64,000 bases of DNA from Xylocopa sonorina (lineage: Eukaryota > Arthropoda > Insecta > Hymenoptera > Apidae). The notes below the pieces were generated by a model, which saw nothing but the letters and a program-made list of their open reading frames with translations, was not told where the DNA came from and made no database searches. The position numbers and the translations under genes are program-made. Position 1 is the first letter of the stretch; the number at the start of each line of letters is the position of its first letter. This document shows positions 38,101 to 52,500 of this stretch, piece after piece. Where the stretch lies: NCBI RefSeq assembly GCF_050948175.1, contig NW_027490173.1, positions 372,001 through 436,000 of the forward strand, written 5' to 3'.

Positions 38101-40778
38101 TTGCTACGATACGTAGACATCTGCAAACGCTATTTCCTTGCTAGGAAGTGTCGCATTTACACTCATTTGAATCGTAGGCGAGGAATGCATAACACTTCGC
38201 AATGAATATTATATATTATCATGAAACATAGATATGAGATGCAATATCTCGTTTTAAGAAGCATTTGAACTCTATTGCTTCGATACGTAGACATCTGCAA
38301 ACGCTATTTCCTTGCAAGGAAGTGTCGCATTTACATTCATTTGAAGTGTAGACGAGGAATACATGATACTTCGCAAATCATATTATATCTTACCATGAAA
38401 CATAGAAACGAGGTGCGATATCGCGTTGTAAGAAGCATTTGAACTCTATTGCTTCGATACGTAGACATCTGCAAACGCTATTTCCTTGCAAGGAAGTGTC
38501 GCATTTACATTCATTTGAAGTGTAGACGAGGAATACATAACACATCGCAAATCATATTATATCTTACCATGAAACATAGAAATGCGATGCGATGTCGCGT
38601 TTTAAGAAGCATTAGAACACTATTGCTACCATAGGTAGACATTTGCATACGCTACTTCCTTGCAAGGAAGTGTCGCATTTACATTCATTTGAAGTGTAGA
38701 CGAGGAATACATAACATTTCGCAAATCATATTATATCTTACTATGAAACATAGAAATGAGATGCGATATCGCGTTTTAAGAATCATAAGAACTCTATTGC
38801 TACGATACGTAGACATCTGCAAACGCTATTTCCTTGCAAGGAAGTGTCGCATTTACATTCATTTGAAGTGTAGACGAGGAATATATAACACTTCGCAAAT
38901 AATATTATATCCTACCATGAAACATAGAAATGAGATGCGATATCGCGTTTTAAGAAGCATTAGAACACTATTGCTACGATAGGTAGACATTTGCAAACGC
39001 TATTTCCTTGCAAGGAAGTGTCGCATTTACATTCATTTGAATCGTAGACGAGGAATGCATAACACTTCGCAATGAATATTATATCTTATCATGAAACATA
39101 GATATGAGATGCAATACCTCGTTTTAAGAAGCATTTGAACTCTATTGCTTCGATACGTAGACATCTGCAAACGCTATTTCCTTGCAAGGAAGTGTCGCAT
39201 TTACATTCATTTGAAGTGTAGACGAGGAATACATGACACTTCGCAAATCATATCATATCTTACCATGAAACATAGAAATGAGATGCGATATCACGTTTTA
39301 AAAGCATTAGAAATCTATTGCTACGATACACAGACATCTGCAAACGCTATTTCCTAGCAAGGAAGTGTCGCATTTACATTCATTTGAAGTGTAGGCGAGG
39401 AGTACATAACACTTCGCAAATCATATTATACCTTACCATGAAACATAGAAATGAGATGCGATATCGCGTTTTAAGAATCATAAGAACTCTATTGCTACGA
39501 TACGTAGACATCTGCAAACGCTATTGCCTTGCTGGGAAGTGTCGCATTTACACTCATTTGAATCGTAGGCGAGGAATGCATAACACTTCGCAATGAATAT
39601 TATATATTATCATGAAACATAGATATGAGATGCAATATCTCGTTTTAAGAAGCATTTGAACTCTATTGCGTCGATACGTAGACATCTGCAAACGCTATTT
39701 CCTTGCAAGGAAGTGTCGCATTTACATTCATTTGAAGTGTAGACGAGGAATACATGATACTTCGCAAATCATATTATATCTTACAATGAAACATAGAAAC
39801 GAGGTGCGATATCGCGTTGTAAGAAGCATTTGAACTCTATTGCTTCGATACGTAGACATCTGCAAACGCTATTTCCTTGCAAGGAAGTGTCGCATTTACA
39901 TTCATTTGAAGTGTAGATGAGGAATACATAACACATCGCAAATCATATTATATCTTACCATGAAACATAGAAATGAGATGCGATGTCGCGTTTTAAGAAG
40001 CATTAGAACACTATTGCTACCATAGGTAGACATTTGCAAACGCTACTTCCTTGCAAGGAAGTGTCGCAATTACATTCATTTGAATCGTAGACGAGGAATG
40101 CATAACACTTCGCAATGAATATTATATCTTATCATGAAAAATAGATATGAGATGCAATACCTCGTTTTAAGAATCATAAGAACTCTATTGCTACGATACG
40201 TAGACATCTGCAAACGCTATTTCCTTGCTAGGAAGTGTCGCATTTACACTCATTTGAATCGTAGGCGAGGAATGCATAACACTTCGCAATGAATATTATA
40301 TATTATCATGAAACATAGATATGAGATGCAATATCTCGTTTTAAGAAGTATTTGAACTCTATTGCTTCGATACGTAGACATCTGCAAACGCTATTTCCTT
40401 GCAAGGAAGTGTCGCATTTACATTCATTTGAAGTGTAGACGAGGAATACATGATACTTCGCAAATCATATTATATCTTACCATGAAACATAGAAACGAGG
40501 TGCGATATCGCGTTGTAAGAAGCATTTGAACTCTATTGCTTCGATACGTAGACATCTGCAAACGCTATTTCCTTGCAAGGAAGTGTCGCATTTACATTCA
40601 TTTGAAGTGTAGACGAGGAATACATAACACATCGCAAATCATATTATATCTTACCATGAAACATAGAAATGCGATGCGATGTCGCGTTTTAAGAAGCATT
40701 AGAACACTATTGCTACCATAGGTAGACATTTGCATACGCTACTTCCTTGCAAGGAAGTGTCGCATTTACATTCATTTG
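31650..40778 (+). repeat. 12-monomer HOR, 2087-bp period
   Basis: Units begin at 32188, 34971, 37058 and 39145. The last three intervals are 2087 bp or run to the block's end, twelve monomers less one base for a single D-type monomer per unit. The first unit is 2783 bp because it holds four additional monomers (696 bp) in its right part, near 34110-34810. Matching sequence extends left of 32188 to about 31650. The last unit breaks off near 40778, where GAATCGTAG replaces GAAGTGTAG. Markers include GCTATTGCCTTGCTGGGAAG, TATATATTATC, TTGCGTCGATACG, CTACCATAGGTAG and GAAATGCGATGCG. Units differ at few positions by eye, so this is among the most homogenised parts of the window. Confidence 0.9.
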
Positions 40779-43710
40779 AATCGTAGACGAGGAATGCATA
40801 ACACTTCGCAATGAATATTATATCTTATCATGAAACATAGATATGAGATGCAATAACTCGTTTTAAGAAGCATTTGAACTCTATTGCTTCGATACGTAGA
40901 CATCTGCAAACGTTATTTCCTTGCAAGGAAGTGTCGCATTTACATTCATTTGAAGTGTAGACGAGGAATACATGATACTCCGCAAATCATATTATATCTT
41001 ACCATGAAACATAGAAATGAGATGCGATATCGCGTTTTAGGAAGCACTAGAACTCTATTGCTACGATAGGTAGACATCTGCAAATGCTATTTCCTTGCAA
41101 GGAAGTGTCGCATTTACATTCATTTGAAGTGTAGACGCGGAATACATAACACTTCGCAAATCGTATTACCTCTTACCATGAAACATAGAAATGAGATGCG
41201 ATATCGCGTTTTAAGAAGCATTAGAACTCTATTGCTACGATACGTAGACATCTGCAAACGCTATTTCCTTGCAAGGAAGTGTCGCATTTACATTCATTTG
41301 AAGTGTAGACGAGGAATACATAACACTTCGCAAATCATATCATATCTTACCATGAAACATACAAATGAGATGCGATATCACGTTTTAAAAGCATTAGAAA
41401 TCTATTGCTTCGATACACAGACATCTGCAAACGCTATTTCCTAGCAAGGAAGTGTCACATTTACATTCATTTGAAGTGTAGACGAGGAATACATAACACT
41501 TCGCAAATAATATTTTATCCTACCATGAAACATAGAAATGATATGCGATATCGCGTTTTAAGAAGCATTAGAACACTATTGCTACGATAGGTAGATATCT
41601 GCTAACGCTATTTCCTTGCTAGGAAGTGTCGCATTTACACTCATTTGAATCGTAGGCGAGGAATGCATAACACTTCGCAATGAATATTATATATTATCAT
41701 GAAACATAGATATGAGATGCAATATCTCGTTTTAAGAAGCACTTGAACTCTATTGCTTCGATACGTAGACGTCTGCAAACGCTATTTCCTTGCAAGGAAG
41801 TGTCGCATTTACATTCATTTGAAGTGTAGACGAGGAATACATGACACTTCGCAAATCATATTATATCTTACCATGAAACATAGAAATGAGATGCGAAATC
41901 GCGTTTTAAGAAGCATTAGAAATCTATTGCTACGATACACAGACATCTGCAAACGCTATTTCCTAGCAAGGAAGTGTCGCATTTGCATTCATTTGAAGTG
42001 TAGGCGAGGAGTACATAACACTTCGCAAATCATATTATACCTTACCATCAAACATAGAAATGAGATGCGATATCGCGTTTTAAGAATCATTACAACTCTA
42101 TTGCTACGATACGTAGACATCTGCAAATGCTATTTCCTTGCAAGGAAGTGTCGCATTTACATTCATTTGAAGTGTAGACGAGGAATACATAACACTTCGC
42201 AAATCGTATTACATCTTACCATGAAACATAGAAATGAGATGCGATATCGCGTTTTAACAAGCATTAGAACACTATTGCTGCGATAGGTAGACATTTGCAA
42301 ACGCTATTTCGTTGCAAGGAAGTGTCGCATTTACATTCATTTGTATCGTAGACGAGGAATGCATAACACTTCGCAATGAATATTATATCTTATCATGAAA
42401 CATAGATATGAGATGCAATACCTCGTTTTAAGAAACATTTGAACTCTATTGCTTCGATACGTAGACATCTGCAAACGCTATTTCCTTGCAAGGAAGTGTC
42501 GCATTTACATTCATTTGAAGTGTAGACGAGGAATACATGATACTCCGCAAATCATATTATATCTTACCATGAAACATAGAAATGAGATGCGATATCGCGT
42601 TTTAGGAAGCACTAGAACTCTATTGCTACGATAGGTAGACATCTGCAAATGCTATTTCCTTGCAAGGAAGTGTCGCATTTACATTCATTTGAAGTGTAGA
42701 CGCGGAATACATAACACTTCGCAAATCGTATTACATCTTACCATGAAACATAGAAATGAGATGCGATATCGCGTTTTAAGAAGCATTAGAACTCTATTGC
42801 TACGATACGTAGACATCTGCAAACGCTATTTCCTTGCAAGGAAGTGTCGCATTTACATTCATTTGAAGTGTAGACGAGGAATATATAACACTTCGCAAAT
42901 AATATTATATCCTACCATGAAACATAGAAATGAGATGCGATATCGCGTTTTAACAAGCATTAGAACACTATTGCTGCGATAGGTAGACATTTGCAAACGC
43001 TATTTCGTTGCAAGGAAGTGTCGCATTTACATTCATTTGTATCGTAGACGAGGAATGCATAACACTTCGCAATGAATATTATATCTTATCATGAAACACA
43101 GATATGAGATGCAATATCTCGTTTTAAGATGCATTTGAACTCTATTGCTTCGATACGTAGACATCTGCAAACGCTATTTCCTTGCAAGGAAGTGTCGCAT
43201 TTACATTCATTTGAAGTGTAGACGAGGAATACATGACATTTCGCAAATCATATTATATCTTACCATGAAACATAGAAATGAGATGCGAAATCGCGTTTTA
43301 AGAAGCATTAGAACTCTATTGCTACGATACGTAGTCATCTGCAAACGCTATTCCCTTGCAAGGAAGTGTCGCATTTACATTCATTTGAAGTGTAGACGAG
43401 GAATACATAACACTTCGCAAATCATATTATATCTTACCATGAAACATAGAAATGAGATGCGATGTCGCGTTTTAAGAAGCATTAGAACACTACTGCTACT
43501 ATAGGTAGACATTTGCAAACGCTATTTCCTTGCAAGGAAGTGTCGCATTTACATTCATTTGAAGTGTAGACGAGGAATACATAACATTTCGCAAATCATA
43601 TTATATCTTACTATGAAACATAGAAATGAGATGCGATATCGCGTTTTAAGAATCATAAGAACTCCATTGCTACGATAGGAAGACATCTGCAAACGCTACT
43701 TCCTTGCTAG
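40580..43710 (+). repeat. 18-monomer HOR (3131 bp), copy 1
   Basis: It matches the next copy at an offset of 3131 bp, eighteen monomers less one base for the D-type deletion near 41388. Markers are CAATAACTCG, GATACTCCGC, TCGTATTACCTC, AATATTTTATCC, GTAGACGTCTGC and TTACCATCAAACATAG. One point of change is GATAGGTAGATATCTGC near 41587, where copy 2 has GACATCTGC. Its beginning overlaps the end of the 12-monomer HOR, whose GAAATGCGATGCG monomer it shares. Confidence 0.86.
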
Positions 43711-46700
43711 GAAGTGTCGCATTTACATTCATTTGAAGTGTAGACGAGGAATACATAACACATCGCAAATCATATTATATCTTACCATGAAACATAGAAA
43801 TGCGATGCGATGTCGCGTTTTAAGAAGCATTAGAACACTATTGCTACCATAGGTAGACATTTGCATACGCTACTTCCTTGCAAGGAAGTGTCGCATTTAC
43901 ATTCATTTGAATCGTAGACGAGGAATGCATAACACTTCGCAATGAATATTATATCTTATCATGAAACATAGATATGAGATGCAATAACTCGTTTTAAGAA
44001 GCATTTGAACTCTATTGCTTCGATTCGTAGACATCTGCAAACGTTATTTCCTTGCAAGGAAGTGTCGCATTTACATTCATTTGAAGTGTAGACGAGGAAT
44101 ACATGATACTCCGCAAATCATATTATATCTTACCATGAAACATAGAAATGAGATGCGATATCGCGTTTTAGGAAGCACTAGAACTCTATTGCTACGATAG
44201 GTAGACATCTGCAAATGCTATTTCCTTGCAAGGAAGTGTCGCATTTACATTCATTTGAAGTGTAGACGCGGAATACATAACACTTCGCAAATCGTATTAC
44301 CTCTTACCATGAAACATAGAAATGAGATGCGATATCGCGTTTTAAGAAGCATTAGAACTCTATTGCTACGATACGTAGACATCTGCAAACGCTATTTCCT
44401 TGCAAGGAAGTGTCGCATTTACATTCATTTGAAGTGTAGACGAGGAATACATAACACTTCGCAAATCATATCATATCTTACCATGAAACATACAAATGAG
44501 ATGCGATATCTCGTTTTAAAAGCATTAGAAATCTATTGCTTCGATACACAGACATCTGCAAACGCTATTTCCTAGCAAGGAAGTGTCACATTTACATTCA
44601 TTTGAAGTGTAGACGAGGAATACATAACACTTCGCAAATAATATTTTATCCTACCATGAAACATAGAAATGATATGCGATATCGCGTTTTAAGAAGCATT
44701 AGAACACTATTGCTACGATAGGTAGACATCTGCTAACGCTATTTCCTTGCTAGGAAGTGTCGCATTTACACTCATTTGAATCGTAGGCGAGGAATGCATA
44801 ACACTTCGCAATGAATATTATATATTATCATGAAACATAGATATGAGATGCAATATCTCGTTTTAAGAAGCAATTGAACTCTATTGCTTCGATACGTAGA
44901 CGTCTGCAAACGCTATTTCCTTGCAAGGAAGTGTCGCATTTACATTCATTTGAAGTGTAGACGAGGAATACATGACACTTCGCAAATCATATTATATCTT
45001 ACCATGAAACATAGAAATGAGATGCGAAATCGCGTTTTAAGAAGCATTAGAAATCTATTGCTACGATACACAGACATCTGCAAACGCTATTTCCTAGCAA
45101 GGAAGTGTCGCATTTGCATTCATTTGAAGTGTAGGCGAGGAGTACATAACACTTCGCAAATCATATTATACCTTACCATCAAACATAGAAATGAGATGCG
45201 ATATCGCGTTTTAAGAATCATTACAACTCTATTGCTACGATACGTAGACATCTGCAAATGCTATTTCCTTGCAAGGAAGTGTCGCATTTACATTCATTTG
45301 AAGTGTAGACGAGGAATACATAACACTTCGCAAATCGTATTACATCTTACCATGAAACATAGAAATGAGATGCGATATCGCGTTTTAAGAAGCATTAGAA
45401 CTCTATTGCTACGATACGTAGACATCTGCAAACGCTATTTCCTTGCAAGCAAGTGTCGCATTTACATTCATTTGAATCGTAGACGAGGAATGCATAACAC
45501 TTCGCAATGTATATTATATCTTATCATGAAACATAGATATGAGATGCAATACCTCGTTTTAAGAAACATTTGAACTCTATTGCTTCGATACGTAGACATC
45601 TGCAAACGCTATTTCCTTGCAAGGAAGTGTCGCATTTACATTCATTTGAAGTGTAGACGAGGAATACATGATACTCCGCAAATCATATTATATCTTACCA
45701 TGAAACATAGAAATGAGATGCGATATCGCGTTTTAGGAAGCACTAGAACTCTATTGCTACGATAGGTAGACATCTGCAAATGCTATTTCCTTGCAAGGAA
45801 GTGTCGCATTTACATTCATTTGAAGTGTAGACGCGGAATACATAACACTTCGCAAATCGTATTACATCTTACCATGAAACATAGAAATGAGATGCGATAT
45901 CGCGTTTTAAGAAGCATTAGAACTCTATTGCTACGATACGTAGACATCTGCAAACGCTATTTCCTTGCAAGGAAGTGTCGCATTTACATTCATTTGAAGT
46001 GTAGACGAGGAATATATAACACTTCGCAAATAATATTATATCCTACCATGAAACATAGAAATGAGATGCGATATCGCGTTTTAACAAGCATTAGAACACT
46101 ATTGCTGCGATAGGTAGACATTTGCAAACGCTATTTCGTTGCAAGGAAGTGTCGCATTTACATTCATTTGTATCGTAGACGAGGAATGCATAACACTTCG
46201 CAATGAATATTATATCTTATCATGAAACACAGATATGAGATGCAATATCTCGTTTTAAGATGCATTTGAACTCTATTGCTTCGATACGTAGACATCTGCA
46301 AACGCTATTTCCTTGCAAGGAAGTGTCGCATTTACATTCATTTGAAGTGTAGACGAGGAATACATGACATTTCGCAAATCATATTATATCTTACCATGAA
46401 ACATAGAAATGAGATGCGAAATCGCGTTTTAAGAAGCATTAGAACTCTATTGCTACGATACGTAGTCATCTGCAAACGCTATTCCCTTGCAAGGAAGTGT
46501 CGCATTTACATTCATTTGAAGTGTAGACGAGGAATACATAACACTTCGCAAATCATATTATATCTTACCATGAAACATAGAAATGAGATGCGATGTCGCG
46601 TTTTAAGAAGCATTAGAACACTACTGCTACTATAGTTAGACATTTGCAAACGCTATTTCCTTGCAAGGAAGTGTCGCATTTACATTCATTTGAAGTGTAG

Positions 46701-46830
46701 ACGAGGAATACATAACATTTCGCAAATCATATTATATCTTACTATGAAACATAGAAATGAGATGCGATATCGCGTTTTAAGAATCATAAGAACTCCATTG
46801 CTACGATAGGAAGACATCTGCAAACGCTAT
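43711..46830 (+). repeat. 18-monomer HOR (3131 bp), copy 2
   Basis: Same monomer order as copy 1. Differences seen include CGATTCGTAG near 44023 against CGATACGTAG, GATATCTCG near 44507 against GATATCACG before the D-type deletion, and CTATAGTTAG at about 46631 against CTATAGGTAG at about 43500. In the middle, near 45360-45560, copy 2 carries an AAGCATTAGAACTC monomer followed by CGCAATGTATAT where copy 1 has AACAAGCATTAG and a CATTTGTATCG monomer, so a short stretch was replaced without a change in length. Homology ends near 46830. Confidence 0.84.
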
Positions 46831-49570
46831 TTCCTTGCTAGGAAGTGTCGCATTTATACTCATTTGAATCGTAGGCGAGGAATGCATAACACTTCGCAAT
46901 GAATATTATATATTATCATGAAACATAGATATGAGATGCAATATCTCGTTTTAAGAAGCATTTGAACTCTATTGCTTCGATACGTAGACATCTGCAAACG
47001 CTATTTCCTTGCAAGGAAGTGTCGCATTTACATTCATTTGACGTGTAGACGAGGAATACATGACACTTCGCAAATCATATTATATCTTACCATGAAACAT
47101 AGAAATGAAATGCGAAATCGCGTTTTAAGAAGCATTAGATATCTATTGCTACGATACACAGACATCTGCAAACGCTATTTCCTAGCAAGGAAGTGTCGCA
47201 TTTACATTCATTTGAAGTGTAGGCGAGGAGTACATAACACTTCGCAAATCATATTATACCTTACCATGAAACATAGAAATGAGATGCGATATCGCGTTTT
47301 AAGAATCATTACAACTCTATTGCTACGATACGTAGACATCTGCAAATGCTATTTCCTTGCAAGGAAGTGTCGCATTTACATTCATTTGAAGTGTAGACGA
47401 GGAATACATAACACTTCGCAAATCGTATTACATCTTACCATGAAACATAGAAATGAGATGCGATATCGCGTTTTAAGAAGCATTAGAACTCTATTGCTAC
47501 GATACGTAGACATCTGCAAACGCTATTTCCTTGCAAGGAAGTGTCGCATTTACATTCATTTGAAGTGTAGACGAGGAATATATAACACTTCGCAAATAAT
47601 ATTATATCCTACCATGAAACATAGAAATGAGATGCGATATCGCGTTTTAACAAGCATTAGAACACTATTGCTGCGATAGGTAGACATTTGCAAACGCTAT
47701 TTCGTTGCAAGGAAGTGTCGCATTTACATTCATTTGTATCGTAGACGAGGAATGCATAACACTTCGCAATGAATATTATATCTTATCATGAAACACAGAT
47801 ATGAGATGCAATATCTCGTTTTAAGATGCATTTGAACTCTATTGCTTCGATACGTAGACATCTGCAAACGCTATTTCCTTGCAAGGAAGTGTCGCATTTA
47901 CATTCATTTGAAGTGTAGACGAGGAATACATGACATTTCGCAAATCATATTATATCTTACCATGAAACATAGAAATGAGATGCGAAATCGCGTTTTAAGA
48001 TGCATTTGAACTCTATTGCTTCGATACGTAGACATCTGCAAACGCTATTTCCTTGCAAGGAAGTGTCGCATTTACATTCATTTGAAGTGTAGACGAGGAA
48101 TACATGACATTTCGCAAATCATATTATATCTTACCATGAAACATAGAAATGAGATGCGAAATCGCGTTTTAAGAAGCATTAGAACTCTATTGCTACGATA
48201 CGTAGTCATCTGCAAACGCTATTCCCTTGCAAGGAAGTGTCGCATTTACATTCATTTGAAGTGTAGACGAGGAATACATAACACTTCGCAAATCATATTA
48301 TATCTTACCATGAAACATAGAAATGAGATGCGATGTCGCGTTTTAAGAAGCATTAGAACACTACTGCTACTATAGTTAGACATTTGCAAACGCTATTTCC
48401 TTGCAAGGAAGTGTCGCATTTACATTCATTTGAAGTGTAGACGAGGAATACATAACATTTCGCAAATCATATTATATCTTACTATGAAACATAGAAATGA
48501 GATGCGATATCGCGTTTTAAGAATCATAAGAACTCCATTGCTACGATAGGAAGACATCTGCAAACGCTATTTCCTTGCTAGGAAGTGTCGCATTTATACT
48601 CATTTGAATCGTAGGCGAGGAATGCATAACACTTCGCAATGAATATTATATATTATCATGAAACATAGATATGAGATGCAATATCTCGTTTTAAGAAGCA
48701 TTTGAACTCTATTGCTTCGATACGTAGACATCTGCAAACGCTATTTCCTTGCAAGGAAGTGTCGCATTTACATTCATTTGACGTGTAGACGAGGAATACA
48801 TGACACTTCGCAAATCATATTATATCTTACCATGAAACATAGAAATGAAATGCGAAATCGCGTTTTAAGAAGCATTAGATATCTATTGCTACGATACACA
48901 GACATCTGCAAACGCTATTTCCTAGCAAGGAAGTGTCGCATTTACATTCATTTGAAGTGTAGGCGAGGAGTACATAACACTTCGCAAATCATATTATACC
49001 TTACCATGAAACATAGAAATGAGATGCGATATCGCGTTTTAAGAATCATTACAACTCTATTGCTACGATACGTAGACATCTGCAAATGCTATTTCCTTGC
49101 AAGGAAGTGTCGCATTTACATTCATTTGAAGTGTAGACGAGGAATACATAACACTTCGCAAATCGTATTACATCTTACCATGAAACATAGAAATGAGATG
49201 CGATATCGCGTTTTAAGAAGCATTAGAACTCTATTGCTACGATACGTAGACATCTGCAAACGCTATTTCCTTGCAAGGAAGTGTCGCATTTACATTCATT
49301 TGAAGTGTAGACGAGGAATATATAACACTTCGCAAATAATATTATATCCTACCATGAAACATAGAAATGAGATGCGATATCGCGTTTTAACAAGCATTAG
49401 AACACTATTGCTGCGATAGGTAGACATTTGCAAACGCTATTTCGTTGCAAGGAAGTATCGCATTTACATTCATTTGAATCGTAGACGAGGAATGCATAAC
49501 ACTTCGCAATGAATATTATATCTTATCATGAAACACAGATATGAGATGCAATATCTCGTTTTAAGAAGCA
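46250..49570 (+). repeat. 10-monomer HOR, 1740-bp period, about 2 copies
   Basis: The segment from about 46250 repeats from about 47990 at an offset of exactly 1740 bp, ten full-length monomers with no D-type. Markers are AAGATGCATTTG, GTAGTCATCTGC, CTATAGTTAG, CCATTGCTACGATAGGAAG and CATTTGACGTGTAGACG. The second copy ends near 49570, with GTATCGC at about 49455 and GAATCGTAG where the first has GTATCGTAG. The left part overlaps the end of the second 18-monomer unit, so this amplification arose from that unit. Confidence 0.86.
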
Positions 49571-52500
49571 TTTGAACTCTATTGCTTCGATACGTAGACA
49601 TCTGCAAACGCTATTTCCTTGCAAGGAAGTGTCGCATTTACATTCATTTGAAGTGTAGACGAGGAATACATGACACTTCGCAAATCATATCATATCTTAC
49701 CATGAAACATAAAAATGAGATGCGATATCACGTTTTAAAAGCATTAGAAATCTATTGCTACGATACAGAGACATCTGCAAACGCTATTTCCTAGCAAGGA
49801 AGTGTCGCATTTACATTCATTTGAAGTGTAGGCGAGGAGTACATAACACTTCGCAAATCATATTATACCTTACCATGAAACATAGAAATGAGATGCGATA
49901 TCGCGTTTTAAGAATCATTACAACTCTATTGCTACGATACGTAGACATCTGCAAATGCTATTTCCTTGCAAGGAAGTGTCGCATTTACATTCATTTGAAT
50001 CGTAGACGAGGAAAGCATAACACTTCGCAATGAATATTATATCTTATCATGAAACGCAGATATGAGATGCAATATCTCGTTTTAAGAAGCATTTGAACTC
50101 TATTGCTTCGATACGTAGACATCTGCAAACGCTATTTCCTTGCAAGGAAGTGTCGCATTTACATTCATTTGAAGTGTAGACGAGGAATACATGACACTTC
50201 GCAAATCATATTATATCTTACCATGAAACATAGAAATGAGATGCGATACCGCGTTTTAAGGATCATAAGAACTCTATTGCTACGATACGTAGACATCTGC
50301 AAACGCTATTTCCTTGCAAGGAAGTGTCGCATTTACATTCATCTGAGGTGTAGACGAGGAATACATGACACTCCGAAAATCATATCATATCTTACCATGA
50401 AACATAGAAATGAGATGCGATATCACGTTTTAAAAGCATTAGAAATCTATTGCTACGATACACAGACATCTGCAAACGCTATTTCCTAGCAAGGAAGTGT
50501 CGCATTTGCATTCATTTGAAGTGTAGGCGAGGAATACATAACACTTCGCAAATCATATTATACCTTACCATGAAACATAGAAATGAGATGCGATATCGCG
50601 TTTTAAGAATCATAAGAACTCTATTGCTACGATACGTAGACATCTGCAAACGCTATTTCCTTGCTAGGAAGTGTCGCATTTACACTCATTTGAATCGTAG
50701 GCGAGGAATGCATAACACTTCGCAAATCATATTGTATCTTACCATGAAACATAGAAATGAGATGCGATATCGCGTTTTAAGAATCATAAGAACTCTATTG
50801 CTACGATACGCAGACATCTGCAAACGCTATTTCCTTGCAAGGAAGTGTCGCATTTACATTCATCTGAGGTGTAGACGAGGAATACATGACACTTCGAAAA
50901 TCATATCATATCTTACCATGAAACATAGAAATCAGATGCGATATCACGTTTTAAAAGCATTAGAAATCTATTGCTACGATACACAGACATCTGCAAACGC
51001 TATTTCCTAGCAAGGAAGTGTCGCATTTACATTCATTTGAAGTGTAGGCGAGGAATACATAACACTTCGCAAATCATATTATACCTTACCATGAAACATA
51101 GAAATGAGATGCGATATCGCGTTTTAAGAATCATAAGAACTCTATTGCTACGATATGTAGACATCTGCAAACGCTATTTCCTTGCTAGGAAGTGTCGCAT
51201 TTACACTCATTTGAATCGTAGGCGAGGAATGCATAACACTTCGCAAATCATATTATATCTTACCATGAAACATAGAAATGAGATGCAATATCTCGTTTTA
51301 AGAAGCATTTGAACTCTATTGCTTCGATACGTAGACATCTGCAAACGCTATTTCCTTGCAAGGAAGTGTCGCATTTACATTCATTTGAAGTGTAGACGAG
51401 GAATACATGATACTTCGCAAATCATATTATATCTTACCATGGAACATAGAAACGAGGTGCGATATCGCGTTGTAAGAAGCATTTGAACTCTATTGCTTCG
51501 ATACGTAGACATCTGCAAACGCTATTTCCTTGCAAGGAAGTGTCGCATTTACATTCATTTGAAGTGTAGACGAGGAATACATAACACATCGCAAATCATA
51601 TTATATCTTACCATGAAACATAGAAATGAGATGCGATGTCGCGTTTTAAGAAGCATTAGAACACTATTGCTACGATAGGTAGACATTTGCAAACGCTACT
51701 TCCTTGCAAGGAAGTGTCGCAATTACATTCATTTGAATCGTAGACGAGGAATGCATAACACTTCGGATTGAATATTATATCTTATCATGAAACTTAGATA
51801 TGAGATGCAACACCTCGTTTTAAGAAGCATTTGAACTCTATTGCTTCGACACGTAGACATCTGCAAACGCTATTTCCATGCAAGGAAGTGTCGCATTTAC
51901 ATTCATTTGAAGTGTAGACGAGGAATATATAACACTTCGCAAATAATATTATATCCTACCATGAAACATAGAAATGAGATGCGATATCGCGTTTTAAGAA
52001 GCATTAGAACACTATTGCTACGATAGGTAGACATTTGCAAACGCTATTTCCTTGCAAGGAAGTGTCGCATTTACATTCATTTGAATCGTAGACGAGGAAT
52101 GCATAACACTTCGCAATGTATATTATATCTTATCATGAAACATAGATATGAGATGCAATACCTCGTTTTAAGAAACATTTGAACTCTATTGCTTCGATAC
52201 GTAGACATCTGCAAACGCTATTTCCTTGCAAGGAAGTGTCGCATTTACATTCATTTGAAGTGTAGACGAGGAATACATAACACTTCGCAAATCGTATTAC
52301 ATCTTACCATGAAACATAGAAATGAGATGCGATATCGCGTTTTAGGAAGCATTAGAACTCTATTCCTACGATAGGTAGACATCTGCAAACGCTATTTCCT
52401 TGCAAGGAAGTGTCGCAATTACATTCATTTGAATCGTAGACGAGGAATGCATAACACTTCGGATTGAATATTATATCTTATCATGAAACTTAGATATGAG

